Assembly: GCF_025950085.1 (NCBI RefSeq)
Contig: NZ_JAPDDS010000002.1
Location: forward strand, 372,001-436,000
Source: Luteolibacter flavescens
Lineage (GTDB): Bacteria > Verrucomicrobiota > Verrucomicrobiia > Verrucomicrobiales > Akkermansiaceae
Length of the DNA stretch: 64,000 nt
Direction: 5' to 3'
Below the pieces are notes generated by a model. It saw nothing but the letters and a program-made list of their open reading frames with translations. It was not told where the DNA came from and did not search any database. Position numbers and translations under genes: made by a program. This document shows positions 8,815 through 20,829 of this stretch, piece after piece. How positions within the stretch are numbered: position 1 is the stretch's first letter; each line of letters starts with the position of its first letter.

Positions 8815-11800
8815 TCACTGCTTCACATGCAGGCGGAAGAAGCGCTTGCTGCCTTCCTGTGGCAGGGTGTAGCGGTCGCGGGTGACGCCGTTGCCGAGGT
8901 CGGTGGAAGCGGGGAGCGTGGTGCCGAGGTCCTCCCACTCTTCCAGATCCGTCGAGGATTGCAGGACGGCGGATAGGGCGGTGGCACCGGTGCGGCGGAG
9001 TGCTTCGAGGACGATGCCGCCTTCTTCCCGCTGGATCCGGACGGGATTCACCGTCGCGGGGCCGAAGGGATCGGAGCCGAAATAGTAGTCCATGAGCAGC
9101 GGGCGGCCGTCGCTATTCGGATCGTCGGTCGCGGTCAGGTGCTGGAGGCCGGCTTCCCTCAGGTAGGCTTCGAATCCGGCGGGAAGGATGGTGACTTCAG
9201 ACGCACCGGCTCGGCCCGATCCGGCGATGTCCGAGAGCGAGGTGAAGCGGAAATAGCGCACCTTCACCGCCTGCGGCAGGGTGACCATCCGCAGGTTCGG
9301 GTTGTTGACCATGTTGTCGAAGCGGCCCGCGGACGCCTCGGTCCAGTGCACGCCATCGGTGCTGGTCTCGAAGCGGTAATCCCAGACCACGCCGACACCG
9401 CTGTCCGCCGGGTGGTAGCCGAAGCCACCGATCCAGCGCGGCGCGCCCATGTCGATGGCGAGGTGATGGGGATGCGAGGTCGCTCCCCCGGTGGCCGGCG
9501 TGAGCCAGGAGGTGTCCGTGTGGTCGTCGATCGCCAGCGCCGCAGCCCCGGAGGGCAGTTCCTCGGCATCGGTGGAAAGCACCTGCCAGCCGGTGGGGAC
9601 CACGCCGGAGAAGAAGCGGGAGACGGTGTAGCTGGGCTGGCCGTCTTCATAGGCGACAGCCTTGATGGTGCCGCCGAGGGGCAGCGGAACCGGGCTGGAG
9701 TACAGCGGGGAGGTAGCGGACGGCTCCGAGCCATCGACCGTGTAGCGGACCACCCGCCCGTCGCTGCCGAGGATGGGCACGCTGCCATCCGGCTGACGAC
9801 CGGAGATTTCCGGCGGGGAAACCGCAGCGGCGGAAAGGTGGACACCCACCGACGCCAGCGACGGCGAGAGGCGGGAGGAAAGGATGCGGAAGCGCACCGC
9901 ATCCCCGGTGACGGCGGTGGGCAGCTTCACGATGCGCTTGTGGCCGACGGTGGTGGACACGGCGCGCTCGACCCACTCTCCCGTGCCCGTCCGGGTGTCG
10001 ATGGCGAATTGCTCGATGCGCTGGCTGCGGGTGGCGATCGCTTCCTGCAGGACGAAGATGTCGAACTCGCGGGTCTCCGGAAAAGTCAGCGTGAACGTCG
10101 GGACGGCGTCACCCGTGGCGGGCTCCCACCAGGTATCGAGGTCGCCGTCCAGCGCGAGCGCCGCGGGCTGGCCTTCCGAGGTCGTGCTGGCCGTCGGCAC
10201 GGCATCGTCCGCCAGATTCACCTCGAAGGTCCGGTTGATGGAGCTCATCGCCTGGTAGAGCGGGGCGATCTGGTTGTCCGGGATCAGGCCGCGTTTGTCC
10301 GGAGAGAGATTGAGCAGCAGGTTGGCATTGCGCCCCACGGACTTGAAATAGATGTCCGTCAGCGTGGCGGTGCTGCGGATCGGGTGATTCGGATGCCAGA
10401 ACCAGCCGCCGAGGATGGGCACGTCCGCCTCGGCGGGGAACCAGTAGGTGTAGGAGCCGGGGACGATCTTCGAGCGGCTGCCGATGTCCACGGTGAAGGG
10501 ATTCGGCTGCCCGCCACCGAGCTGGGGATCTGCGGAGAACGGCGTGACGCTCCACTCCGTCTCGCGGGCGATGCCGATTTCATTCCCCACCCAGCGGACG
10601 TCCGAGCCGCCGACGGCGATATTGATGTCCGGCTGGAGCTTGTAGATCAGGTCGAACCACGCCGGGTAGTTGTAGGTCTGCGAACTGCCGGTGTGGGGGT
10701 TGGCACCGTCGAACCAGATCTCCGCGATGGGGCCGTACTCGGTGAGCAGTTCGTAGAGCTGGTTGAGGAAGTAGCGGTTGTAGTCATCCACCGTGTACAC
10801 GTGCTCGCCGGCTCCGGGCGCGGCGGGGCGGGTGAGGGCGGGATTGCTGCCAAAGGTGGCGGGATTCGTGGGAATGTGGGACGCCACGGCGGCGCTGTTG
10901 TTCCCGTAGTAGCCGACCCCGGTCTCGTAGTTCGTGGTGCCGCCCTCGATCTGGTAGAGATCGGCGGGGGAGAGGTAGATGCCGAGGGCGATCCCGGCGT
11001 CGGCGCAGGCCTCGCTGACCGCGCGCACGATGTCGCCCTGGCCGCCGAGCCAGGAGGCGGAGGCGAGGTCGTGATTCGTGTAGCGGCTCGGGTAGAGGCA
11101 GAAGCCGTCGTGGTGCTTCACCACGAGGATGAGCATCTTCCCGCCTGCCTGCTTGATGACATCCACCCACTGGGTGGCGTCGAAGGCGGTGGGCTGGAAG
11201 TCGTCGGGCGACTCGTGTCCGGTGCCCCATTCCACGCCGTTGAAGGTATTCGGGCCGAAGTGGATGAAGTAGGTGGTCTCCATCCGCTGCCACTCGACCT
11301 GCTTCGGGCGTGGCAGGGTTTTCGCGGCTTTCTCGATCCGGGTGGCCTCGTCGTCGCCGGGCAGGATCTTGTGGACGAAGTCGTATTGGATCTCAAGCGG
11401 CGCGGCGACGGAGCCGCCCGCGAGGTGGACGCGGTCGATGGTGAAGTCCTGGCCTCCGGTGGCGGCGGAAATGGCGAACCGCAGGACCAGCCGCTGGCGG
11501 GACTCCGGTGCGGTGAAGGTGAGATTTGTCTGCAGCCACGAGCCCGGCGTGGTCTCCGAGGCAAAGGTGCCGAGCGTGGTGAAGACCTCGCGGGCCACCT
11601 CGTCCCAGAGCTGCACGCTCAGGGTGGTGGGGCTCCCGCTTCCGAAGACCGCCCGGTCAAAGCTGACCGAGATCTCCTCGCCCGCCCTCACGGCGACGCC
11701 GGTTGCGGAGGTGAGCGTGTCGCCACCGTCGCGATGCAGCGTCACGATCCGCGAGTCGTTGGCGGTATCCGCACCGAAGGGCGAGGTGGTGAGATGGGAG

Positions 11801-12525
11801 CTCCCGCTGCCGATCCACACGCCGTGCTCAGCAACCCAGCCCTGCGGAGAGCCATTGAGATTCACCTGGCCATTCACGAATCCACCGTTGCCCGCGCCGG
11901 CGTGGATGATGGCGGTCGCTCCCGGCGGGACCACCGTGCCGCCGGTCAGGTGGATGCGGTCGATGAAGAAGTCCTTCCCGAGTCCACCGGCTGCGGCGGA
12001 GATGGTGAAGCGCAGCGCCAATCGCGCGCGGGCCTGAGCAGCGGTGAAAGTGAGGCTTTCCTGCTCGTAGCCGGACGAGCCGTCCGCGGTGGAAAAGGTG
12101 CCCAGCGTGGCAAAGGCCTGGTCCGCGATCGTGTCCCAGAGCTGGACGGTCAGCACCGTATCCGACCCTTCGCCCCAGACGCTCCAGTCGAAGTCCAGCG
12201 CGACCGACTCGCCTGCCTGAAGGCTGAATTCCCGGGTGGAGGTGAGGTGGTCGCCCTCATCGTGATGCAGCATCACGAAGCGCGAATCTTCCGCGTCGTC
12301 GATGCCGAAGGGTGCGGTCTCGAGGTAGGAGTTTCCGTTTCCGATCCACACGCCGCGCTGAGCCATCCAACCGTCCGGGGAGCCGTTGAACTCGAGCGTG
12401 GAACTCACGAAGCCGCCGTTGCCGTGGGTCGAGTCGATGACGACTTCCGCTCGTGTCTCTGTAGTGGAGAGTCCGAGGAGGAGAAGGGCAGCGGGGATGA
12501 AGGGGAGAAAGCGGGGGCGAGACAT
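8815..12525 (-). CDS. Secreted multidomain alpha-L-fucosidase (GH29) with discoidin-type modules
   Basis: 1236 residues with a signal peptide (cleavage near ETRA, residue 26). Two tandem homologous beta domains follow (about 28-200 and 203-375; both have NGGFV, GVWIG, LHxDxGDxLTS, TVQLWD and FxIDRxHLxGG). The GH29 barrel covers about 405-770: TYFIHFGPNTF, KHHDGFCLYPS, IYLSPADLY, the putative nucleophile D606 in IWFDGAN, and LLLNLSPDKRG. C-terminal modules are an F5/8-type domain (about 770-900), a chitobiase-C-like domain (905-965), a second F5/8-type domain (975-1115) and a DPNSDG...YYFGSDP tail. It should release fucose from extracellular glycans. The duplicated N-terminal domain is unusual for GH29; its function is unknown. 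Confidence 0.93.
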   Translation of the reverse strand: MSRPRFLPFIPAALLLLGLSTTETRAEVVIDSTHGNGGFVSSTLEFNGSPDGWMAQRGVWIGNGNSYLETAPFGIDDAEDSRFVMLHHDEGDHLTSTREFSLQAGESVALDFDWSVWGEGSDTVLTVQLWDTIADQAFATLGTFSTADGSSGYEQESLTFTAAQARARLALRFTISAAAGGLGKDFFIDRIHLTGGTVVPPGATAIIHAGAGNGGFVNGQVNLNGSPQGWVAEHGVWIGSGSSHLTTSPFGADTANDSRIVTLHRDGGDTLTSATGVAVRAGEEISVSFDRAVFGSGSPTTLSVQLWDEVAREVFTTLGTFASETTPGSWLQTNLTFTAPESRQRLVLRFAISAATGGQDFTIDRVHLAGGSVAAPLEIQYDFVHKILPGDDEATRIEKAAKTLPRPKQVEWQRMETTYFIHFGPNTFNGVEWGTGHESPDDFQPTAFDATQWVDVIKQAGGKMLILVVKHHDGFCLYPSRYTNHDLASASWLGGQGDIVRAVSEACADAGIALGIYLSPADLYQIEGGTTNYETGVGYYGNNSAAVASHIPTNPATFGSNPALTRPAAPGAGEHVYTVDDYNRYFLNQLYELLTEYGPIAEIWFDGANPHTGSSQTYNYPAWFDLIYKLQPDINIAVGGSDVRWVGNEIGIARETEWSVTPFSADPQLGGGQPNPFTVDIGSRSKIVPGSYTYWFPAEADVPILGGWFWHPNHPIRSTATLTDIYFKSVGRNANLLLNLSPDKRGLIPDNQIAPLYQAMSSINRTFEVNLADDAVPTASTTSEGQPAALALDGDLDTWWEPATGDAVPTFTLTFPETREFDIFVLQEAIATRSQRIEQFAIDTRTGTGEWVERAVSTTVGHKRIVKLPTAVTGDAVRFRILSSRLSPSLASVGVHLSAAAVSPPEISGRQPDGSVPILGSDGRVVRYTVDGSEPSATSPLYSSPVPLPLGGTIKAVAYEDGQPSYTVSRFFSGVVPTGWQVLSTDAEELPSGAAALAIDDHTDTSWLTPATGGATSHPHHLAIDMGAPRWIGGFGYHPADSGVGVVWDYRFETSTDGVHWTEASAGRFDNMVNNPNLRMVTLPQAVKVRYFRFTSLSDIAGSGRAGASEVTILPAGFEAYLREAGLQHLTATDDPNSDGRPLLMDYYFGSDPFGPATVNPVRIQREEGGIVLEALRRTGATALSAVLQSSTDLEEWEDLGTTLPASTDLGNGVTRDRYTLPQEGSKRFFRLHVKQ

Positions 12526-12717
12526 GGCAATTCCGGTGGGGGATCCGGCCGCATCCGGCGGGGACCGGAGAGCGGTGAAATTTTTAAGAAAACGAACTCA
12601 ACCACGAGATCGTGGAAATGGCTAGGTGTTTGAATTACGGATTTCCTGACAATCTGGTACTGTTGCTCCGCATGGAATCGAAGCCCGAATCACGCCAAGT
12701 CTCTTCGCGGCTGCGGC

Positions 12718-13116
12718 TTACGAACCACGAGTGTGATCGTGGAAGCAGCCGAATCCGGCGAAACACTGCTCCAAGCCTGCGCGCAAAGTTTCAAAGCTCT
12801 CCCCTGAAAAGTCGAAGAGCACCTCGGTGGATGCGAGCCCGTCCATGAACTCCATGCCGCTTTCGTCAAAGTGGATGTGCAGGCGATCGGGAAACAGATG
12901 GACGCCGCGGATCCCGGCATAGCCCGAGTGACCTTGGTCATTGCGCTCGACGTGGACGGCATCCATTCCCTGCTCGATGTCTTGCTGGTCAAATTCGTGA
13001 GAGCGCTGGAAGGTAAGATAATCGACCGTCTCGAACTTGTGGTCTGCCAAGCCGACGACAAGGAATTCGCCCATGTCTTCCACGTGGAAACAGGTGGCCT
13101 TGAAACTGCGGTTCAT
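12718..13116 (-). CDS. Imm10-like immunity family protein
   Basis: 132 residues from the ATG at 13116 (MNRSFKATCF). The pattern FLVVGLAD, YLTFQR, then a central AVHVERNDQGHSGYAGI and VHLFPDRLHIHFDES, resembles the Imm10 family of contact-dependent or polymorphic toxin immunity proteins; this assignment is from memory of the pattern and is moderate. No signal peptide. It lies 62 bp downstream of a SUKH gene on the same strand, so the two are probably co-transcribed. No nuclease toxin is visible around it, as in solitary polyimmunity loci. An overlapping frame on the plus strand (12871-13242) is judged to be a shadow. Confidence 0.55.
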   Translation of the reverse strand: MNRSFKATCFHVEDMGEFLVVGLADHKFETVDYLTFQRSHEFDQQDIEQGMDAVHVERNDQGHSGYAGIRGVHLFPDRLHIHFDESGMEFMDGLASTEVLFDFSGESFETLRAGLEQCFAGFGCFHDHTRGS

Positions 13117-13178
13117 TGGCAATTGTTCTTTCCTGCATCCCATCGTGGCGACGTCCACGCCACCCCGGGTCACTCTTC

Positions 13179-13544
13179 TTACGACATCGGTTCGGTCTCG
13201 TTCAGGAATGCAGAGAACGACGGGAACTTCTCCCGGATCTGATAGCGTTCCGAGTATTGAATCTCGCCAAAATCCTTCTCCGAGACCTTCAGGTAAAGGT
13301 AACCTCCCATGATGTCGTGGCCGATGTGCAGGAGCGATTCCGCCGGGATGCCGATCCGATTTTTTTCGTCATTTTCAAGGATATCCTCAACCGTCAGAAG
13401 GTAGTTGATGACCCCGGAACGGGGCGGGAGGAAGGCTAGGGCGGAATCCAACAGGCGCTGATGATTTGCGACCAGGAACTCCCGGTAGTCTTCGGGCAGG
13501 CGAAATCCCAAGCGCGACTCAAGTTCCAGACCCCGTTCTTCCAT
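13179..13544 (-). CDS. SMI1/KNR4 (SUKH) family immunity-type protein
   Basis: 121 residues from the ATG at 13544. The N-terminal half has the SUKH hallmark (ESRLGFRLPEDYREFLVANH), followed by YLLTVEDILEND, a GIPAESLLHIGHD strand pair and a final SFSAFLNE helix. SUKH proteins in bacteria mostly act as immunity proteins that bind and block diverse nuclease toxins. A longer in-frame start is possible, but it would run back over the start of the divergent EF-hand gene at 13624. Together with the Imm10-like gene downstream it forms a two-gene immunity cluster. Confidence 0.8.
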   Translation of the reverse strand: MEERGLELESRLGFRLPEDYREFLVANHQRLLDSALAFLPPRSGVINYLLTVEDILENDEKNRIGIPAESLLHIGHDIMGGYLYLKVSEKDFGEIQYSERYQIREKFPSFSAFLNETEPMS

Positions 13545-13623
13545 GAGTCTCGCTACCCCTTGCGAGTTAACTGGTAAAGGCGGAAGCTTGCAGGGATCGC
13601 CCCTATCCCTAACTCTCCGGCTC

Positions 13624-14172
13624 ATGCGCTTCGCATTCCTCCCCTTTCTCTGTGCCTTCATCGCCGCGCCTGCCGTTCAGGCCCAGTCGGCTCCGAAGCC
13701 GAACCGGGCGACAAAGGCCCACATCCGCGCCTTCGAGCGGTTGGATCTGGACAATGACGAGTCCCTGAGCCCGGCGGAGCTGCTGAAGGCCACCGCCTCC
13801 GTCAAAGGCAGCTTCACCGCGACGAATGCGGTCGTTCACGCATGGTTCGACCTTGATGAAAACGGCGGCATCGACCTCGGCGAGTGGCTGGATGGCCGGA
13901 CGGGCAACGGCAATTCCGAAGAGCCCAGCCTTTCGGGTGACGCCGCGGTGGAATTGGACAAAAACGGGAACGAGAAGGTGTCCCGCACCGAATTTTCAAG
14001 GGTCATCAACCGCTACGTCCCGGCCAAGATCACCCGCACGTGGTTTGCCGCGCAGTTCCCGGGCGGGCAGGTGACGGGATCGACCTCCGTCTGGAATAAC
14101 ATCTGGGACTGGAACTTCACGGTCGTCGGCTGGGATACGGTTGCGCCGGTCGGCCCTGTGGCAGGTGACTGA
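13624..14172 (+). CDS. Secreted EF-hand protein
   Basis: 182 residues with a signal peptide (MRFAFLPFLCAFIAAPAVQAQ, cleavage near residue 21). Three EF-hand-like calcium loops follow: DLDNDESLSPAEL, DLDENGGIDLGEW and DKNGNEKVSRTEF. The C-terminal 60 residues are aromatic and unrelated to EF-hands (WNNIWDWNF). Small secreted EF-hand proteins are common in Verrucomicrobiota and Planctomycetota and their roles are mostly unknown; calcium binding is likely from the spacing of acidic residues. Transcribed alone, with its own terminator 10 bp downstream. Confidence 0.85.
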   Translation: MRFAFLPFLCAFIAAPAVQAQSAPKPNRATKAHIRAFERLDLDNDESLSPAELLKATASVKGSFTATNAVVHAWFDLDENGGIDLGEWLDGRTGNGNSEEPSLSGDAAVELDKNGNEKVSRTEFSRVINRYVPAKITRTWFAAQFPGGQVTGSTSVWNNIWDWNFTVVGWDTVAPVGPVAGD

Positions 14173-14180
14173 ATGAAAAA

Positions 14181-14210
14181 GGGCCGCCGCGTGATCGCGG
14201 CAGCCCTTTT
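14181..14210 (+). terminator. Rho-independent terminator of the EF-hand gene
   Basis: A strong stem, GGGCCGCCGCG against CGCGGCAGCCC with one mismatch, has a TGAT loop and is followed by TTTT. It also faces the end of the convergent ABM-like gene. Confidence 0.85.
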
Positions 14211-14237
14211 GGAAAAGACGCTCTGTCCGGCGGCGGC

Positions 14238-14600
14238 TCAGCGCTCGATGCCGGCCTTCAGGACGAAAAACCCGGGGTTCAGGTGGGCGAGCGGGCCGCG
14301 GAGCTTGTCGATTTCCTCGGCGGGGCCGTGGAATTCGAGGCGGAGCAGGTCGGAGATCGTCAGCATGCGGCCGAGCACTTCGCCGATGTTTTCGAGGTGG
14401 GTGAGCACGCCCTCGCCGCCGACATAGCCTTCGCGGCAGAAGACCTCGTCACCGTTGACGGTGAATTCGTAGAAGAGGCGCGCCGTCTCGGTGCGGGTCT
14501 TTTCGATGAAGTCGGCCATGATGGCCTCGGACTCCTCCTGCTTGCCGGGGTGGAGTTTGAAATACGGGTGGATGGTGACTAGGTTCGCGGGCAGGCTCAT
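14238..14600 (-). CDS. Small ABM-like (dimeric alpha/beta barrel) protein
   Basis: 120 residues from the ATG at 14600 (MSLPANLVTIHPYF). The pattern IHPYFKLHPGKQEESEAIMADFIEKT, YEFTVNGDEVFCREGY and VLTHLENIGEVLGRML matches the dimeric ferredoxin-like fold of the antibiotic biosynthesis monooxygenase (ABM) superfamily. Several such proteins are annotated only as putative quinol monooxygenases. No catalytic residue can be assigned. The 37-residue extension further upstream is Arg-rich and non-family-like. Convergent with the EF-hand gene; a promoter should lie in the divergent gap shared with acnB. Confidence 0.65.
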   Translation of the reverse strand: MSLPANLVTIHPYFKLHPGKQEESEAIMADFIEKTRTETARLFYEFTVNGDEVFCREGYVGGEGVLTHLENIGEVLGRMLTISDLLRLEFHGPAEEIDKLRGPLAHLNPGFFVLKAGIER

Positions 14601-14951
14601 ACGTTGGGTCGCACTCTTGCGAAATCGTCCGCGGCGGCAAGCTCGATTCCGGGAGGGAATTCCGGACCGGAATCGTTTGAAATAGGGCGCTCTGGCGCGT
14701 TTCTCCATGAGCGTCCGCGACCTCCGCAGGGGCGGCCCCGGCGGTCACCGGCGGCGGATTTTTCGCCTCCCCGGCCAGCCTTGATCCTCTTCGGGGAAGC
14801 TTTTTGACATTTCGGCCCCCCCATCTAACCTCCGCGCCGCGAGCGCGAGGTATGCTTTCGCCGTGAAGCCTCGTTCCCCGCCTTCTGTCATTTGACGCCC
14901 CGGCGCCGCTTGACCTCCCCGTGAATTCCCATCGATCGATTTTTAAAGAAC
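14601..14951. other. Divergent intergenic region upstream of acnB
   Basis: 351 bp without a convincing gene. It separates the minus-strand ABM-like gene from acnB. A sigma-70-like promoter candidate lies at 14804-14831 and would leave an acnB leader of about 110 nt. I see no recognisable riboswitch or iron-responsive structure, though the leader could fold. Confidence 0.5.
14804..14831 (+). promoter_or_regulatory. Candidate sigma-70-type promoter for acnB
   Basis: A perfect -35 hexamer TTGACA (14804-14809) is followed, 16 nt later, by TAACCT, a poor -10. The position fits transcription of acnB, but the -10 match is weak and GC-rich genomes give chance hits. Confidence 0.3.
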
Positions 14952-17726
14952 ATGCACCTTTATCAGGACTACTTGGCGGAAATTGAGGAACGCAAAGCCG
15001 CGGGCTTGCATCCCAAGCCCATCGATGGCGCCGAACTGACGGCCGAGATCATCGCCCAGATCAAGGACCTCTCCAATCCCCACCGGAAGGAGTCCCTCGA
15101 TTTCCTGATCTACAACACGCTCCCCGGCACCACGAGTGCGGCGGGCGAGAAGGCCCGCTTCCTCGAGGAGATCATCCTCGGCCAATCGGTCGTGGAGGAG
15201 ATCACCCCTGCCTTCGCCTTCGAGCTGCTGTCCCACATGAAGGGCGGCGCCTCCATCCAGACGCTGCTGAATCTCGCGCTCGGCGAGGATGCTGACATCG
15301 CCCGGCAAGCCGCCGATGTGCTCAAGACGCAGGTCTTCCTCTACGATGCGGATACCGCGCGCCTCGAGGCCGCCTACAAGGCAGGTAGCCCGGTGGCGAA
15401 GGACATCCTCGAGAGCTACGCTGCCGCCGAGTTCTTCACGAAGCTCCCGGAGCCTCCCGAGGAAGTGCAGGTCGTGACCTACATCGCGGCCGAGGGCGAC
15501 ATCTCCACCGACCTCCTTTCCCCGGGCAACCAGGCCCACTCCCGCTCCGACCGCGAGCTGCACGGCAAGTGCATGATCAGCGCCGAGGGCCAGGAGACGA
15601 TCAAGGCGCTGCAGAAGCTTCATCCTGACAAGAGCGTCATGATGATCGCTGAAAAGGGCACCATGGGCGTGGGCTCCTCCCGCATGTCCGGCGTGAACAA
15701 CGTCGCGCTCTGGACTGGCAAGCAGGCGAGCAAGTACGTGCCATTCGTCAATATCTTCCCGATCGTGGCGGGTACGAACGGCATCTCGCCCATCTTCCTC
15801 ACCACCGTCAGCGTCACCGGCGGCATCGGCCTCGACCTCAAGAACTGGGTCAAGAAGACCGACGCCGAGGGCAAGGTGGTCAAGGACGCCAATGGCGATC
15901 CCGTCCTGGAGCAGGCCTACTCGGTCGAGACCGGCACGCTTCTCACCATCAATACGAAGGAGAAGAAGCTCTACGGCGACGGCAAGGTGCTGGCGGATGT
16001 TTCCTCCGCCTTCACCCCGCAGAAGCTCGAGTTCATCAAGGCGGGCGGATCCTACGCCATCGTCTTCGGCAAGAAGCTCCAGACCTTCGCGGCCCAGACG
16101 CTGGGCATCGAGGCACCGGTCGTCTTCGCCCCGTCGAAGGAAGTCTCGCACGAGGGACAGGGCCTCACGGCCGTCGAGAAGATATTCAACCGCAACGCCG
16201 TCGGCAGCACTCCCGGCCTGACGCTTCACGCCGGATCCGACGTCCGCGTGAAGGTGAATATCGTGGGCTCGCAGGACACCACCGGCCTGATGACCTCACA
16301 GGAGCTGGAGGCGATGGCCGCCACCGTGATCTCGCCCACCGTCGATGCCGCCTACCAGTCCGGCTGCCACACCGCCTCCGTATGGGACAAGAAGGCCCAG
16401 GCCAATATCCCGCGCCTGATGTCCTTCATGCAGCGCTTCGGCCTCATCACCGCGCGCGATCCGAAGGACGGCTACCACGCCATGACCGACGTGATCCACA
16501 AGGTGCTGAACGACCTCACCGTGGACGATTGGGACATCATCATCGGCGGTGACTCCCACACCCGCATGTCGAAGGGCGTCGCCTTTGGCGCGGACTCCGG
16601 CACCGTGGCGCTGGCCCTGGCCACCGGCGAGGCGACCATGCCCATTCCGCAGTCCGTGAAGGTGACCTTCACGGGCACGATGAAGCCTTACATGGACTTC
16701 CGCGACGTGGTCCACGCCACCCAGTCGCAGATGCTGAAGAAATTCGGCGAGAACGTCTTCCAGGGCCGCGTGATCGAGGTCCACATCGGCACGCTGCCCG
16801 CGGACCAGGCGTTCACCTTCACCGACTGGACCGCCGAGATGAAGGCGAAGGCCTCCATCTGCATCTCGCAGCCCGAGACCCTCATCGAGTCGCTGGAGAT
16901 CGCGAAGGACCGCATCCGCATCATGATCGACAAGGGAATGGACAACGACGTCCACGTCCTCCAGGGGCTGATCGACAAGGCCGACAAGCGCATCGCCGAG
17001 ATCCGCTCCGGCGAGAAGCCGCCGCTCGCGCCCGATGCGAATGCGAAGTACCACGCCGAGATGGTCGTGGACCTCGACATCATCGACGAGCCGATGATCG
17101 CCGACCCGGACGTGAACAACGAGGATGTCTCGAAGCGCTACACCCACGACGTGATCCGCGGGCTTTCCTACTATGCAGGTAGTAAGTCGGTGGACCTCGG
17201 TTTCGTCGGCTCCTGCATGGTCCACAAGGGCGACCTCAAGATCGTCGCAAAGATGCTCAAGAACCTCGAGCAGGGCCAGGGCAAGGTGGAGTTCAACGCG
17301 CCGCTGGTGGTCGCCGCACCGACCTACAACATCATCGACGAGCTCAAGGCCGAGGGCGACTGGGACATCCTCCAGAAGTACTCCGGCTTCGAATTCGACG
17401 ACAACGCACCGAAGACCGCCGCCCGCACCGAGTACCAGAACATGATGTATCTCGAGCGTCCCGGCTGTAACCTCTGCATGGGCAACCAGGAGAAGGCCGA
17501 GAAGGGTGACACGGTCATGGCTACTTCCACCCGCCTCTTCCAGGGCCGCGTGGTCGAGGACACCGAGCGGAAGAAGGGCGAGTCCCTGCTTTCCTCCACC
17601 CCCGTCGTCGTCCTGTCCGCCATCCTCGGCCGCACGCCGAGCCTGGAGGAATACAAGACCGCCGTGGAAGGCATCGACCTCACCACCTTCGCCCCGCCGG
17701 TGAAGGAGCTGGTGGCTGCCTCCTGA
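14952..17726 (+). CDS. acnB: Aconitate hydratase B (bifunctional with 2-methylisocitrate dehydratase)
   Basis: 924 residues, somewhat longer than the roughly 865 of Escherichia coli AcnB. The protein has the B-type order: an N-terminal helical HEAT-like domain (about 1-160), the swivelling domain with GVGSSRMSGVNNVALWTG, then the catalytic domains. The 4Fe-4S ligands are C755 (GSCMVHKG) and C839/C842 (GCNLCMGNQEK). GGDSHTRMSKG and LATGEATMPIP are further active-site signatures. It isomerises citrate to isocitrate in the TCA cycle and in many bacteria also acts in the methylcitrate cycle. It lies 129 bp upstream of acnA, separated by a possible terminator. Confidence 0.97.
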   Translation: MHLYQDYLAEIEERKAAGLHPKPIDGAELTAEIIAQIKDLSNPHRKESLDFLIYNTLPGTTSAAGEKARFLEEIILGQSVVEEITPAFAFELLSHMKGGASIQTLLNLALGEDADIARQAADVLKTQVFLYDADTARLEAAYKAGSPVAKDILESYAAAEFFTKLPEPPEEVQVVTYIAAEGDISTDLLSPGNQAHSRSDRELHGKCMISAEGQETIKALQKLHPDKSVMMIAEKGTMGVGSSRMSGVNNVALWTGKQASKYVPFVNIFPIVAGTNGISPIFLTTVSVTGGIGLDLKNWVKKTDAEGKVVKDANGDPVLEQAYSVETGTLLTINTKEKKLYGDGKVLADVSSAFTPQKLEFIKAGGSYAIVFGKKLQTFAAQTLGIEAPVVFAPSKEVSHEGQGLTAVEKIFNRNAVGSTPGLTLHAGSDVRVKVNIVGSQDTTGLMTSQELEAMAATVISPTVDAAYQSGCHTASVWDKKAQANIPRLMSFMQRFGLITARDPKDGYHAMTDVIHKVLNDLTVDDWDIIIGGDSHTRMSKGVAFGADSGTVALALATGEATMPIPQSVKVTFTGTMKPYMDFRDVVHATQSQMLKKFGENVFQGRVIEVHIGTLPADQAFTFTDWTAEMKAKASICISQPETLIESLEIAKDRIRIMIDKGMDNDVHVLQGLIDKADKRIAEIRSGEKPPLAPDANAKYHAEMVVDLDIIDEPMIADPDVNNEDVSKRYTHDVIRGLSYYAGSKSVDLGFVGSCMVHKGDLKIVAKMLKNLEQGQGKVEFNAPLVVAAPTYNIIDELKAEGDWDILQKYSGFEFDDNAPKTAARTEYQNMMYLERPGCNLCMGNQEKAEKGDTVMATSTRLFQGRVVEDTERKKGESLLSSTPVVVLSAILGRTPSLEEYKTAVEGIDLTTFAPPVKELVAAS

Positions 17727-17764
17727 GGCGACGGATCGCGGGACCTGAGCCCGCCCCATTTCAC

Positions 17765-17798
17765 CGGCTCCCGGGTCTTCGCGGCCCGGGAGCCGTTT
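17765..17798 (+). terminator. Possible terminator between acnB and acnA
   Basis: A perfect 11-bp stem (CGGCTCCCGGG / CCCGGGAGCCG) with a 9-nt loop is followed by only three T. The stem is strong but the T-tract is short, so it may attenuate rather than end transcription into acnA. Confidence 0.5.
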
Positions 17799-17855
17799 CG
17801 CGTCGGCCGGGAAGCCTCTGGAAGTTTCAGGGCGCTGTTGTATAGGTAGCATCCT

Positions 17856-20717
<2,862 letters not shown>

Positions 20718-20756
20718 GGTGGTGGGCATCCGTGGTCACAGGGCCACTCGAGCGAT

Positions 20757-20787
20757 GGCCGCTTCCGGCAGTGAGAGCGGCCGTTTT
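20757..20787 (+). terminator. Rho-independent terminator of acnA
   Basis: A 7-bp stem (GGCCGCT / AGCGGCC) with a 12-nt loop, followed by GTTTT, 40 bp after the acnA stop. Confidence 0.75.
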
Positions 20788-20829
20788 CATCTGGCCTTCG
20801 GGGGCGGATCATGGTGATGATATTTCCCG

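Noticed and set aside
9139-12633. 1164-codon open frame antisense to the fucosidase gene
   Set aside because: It mirrors the codon pattern of a GC-rich gene; its translation has no domain or signal and the fucosidase on the other strand is fully supported.
12871-13242. Plus-strand frame of 123 codons opposite the Imm10-like gene
   Set aside because: The minus-strand frame has a better start, operon context and a family-like pattern.
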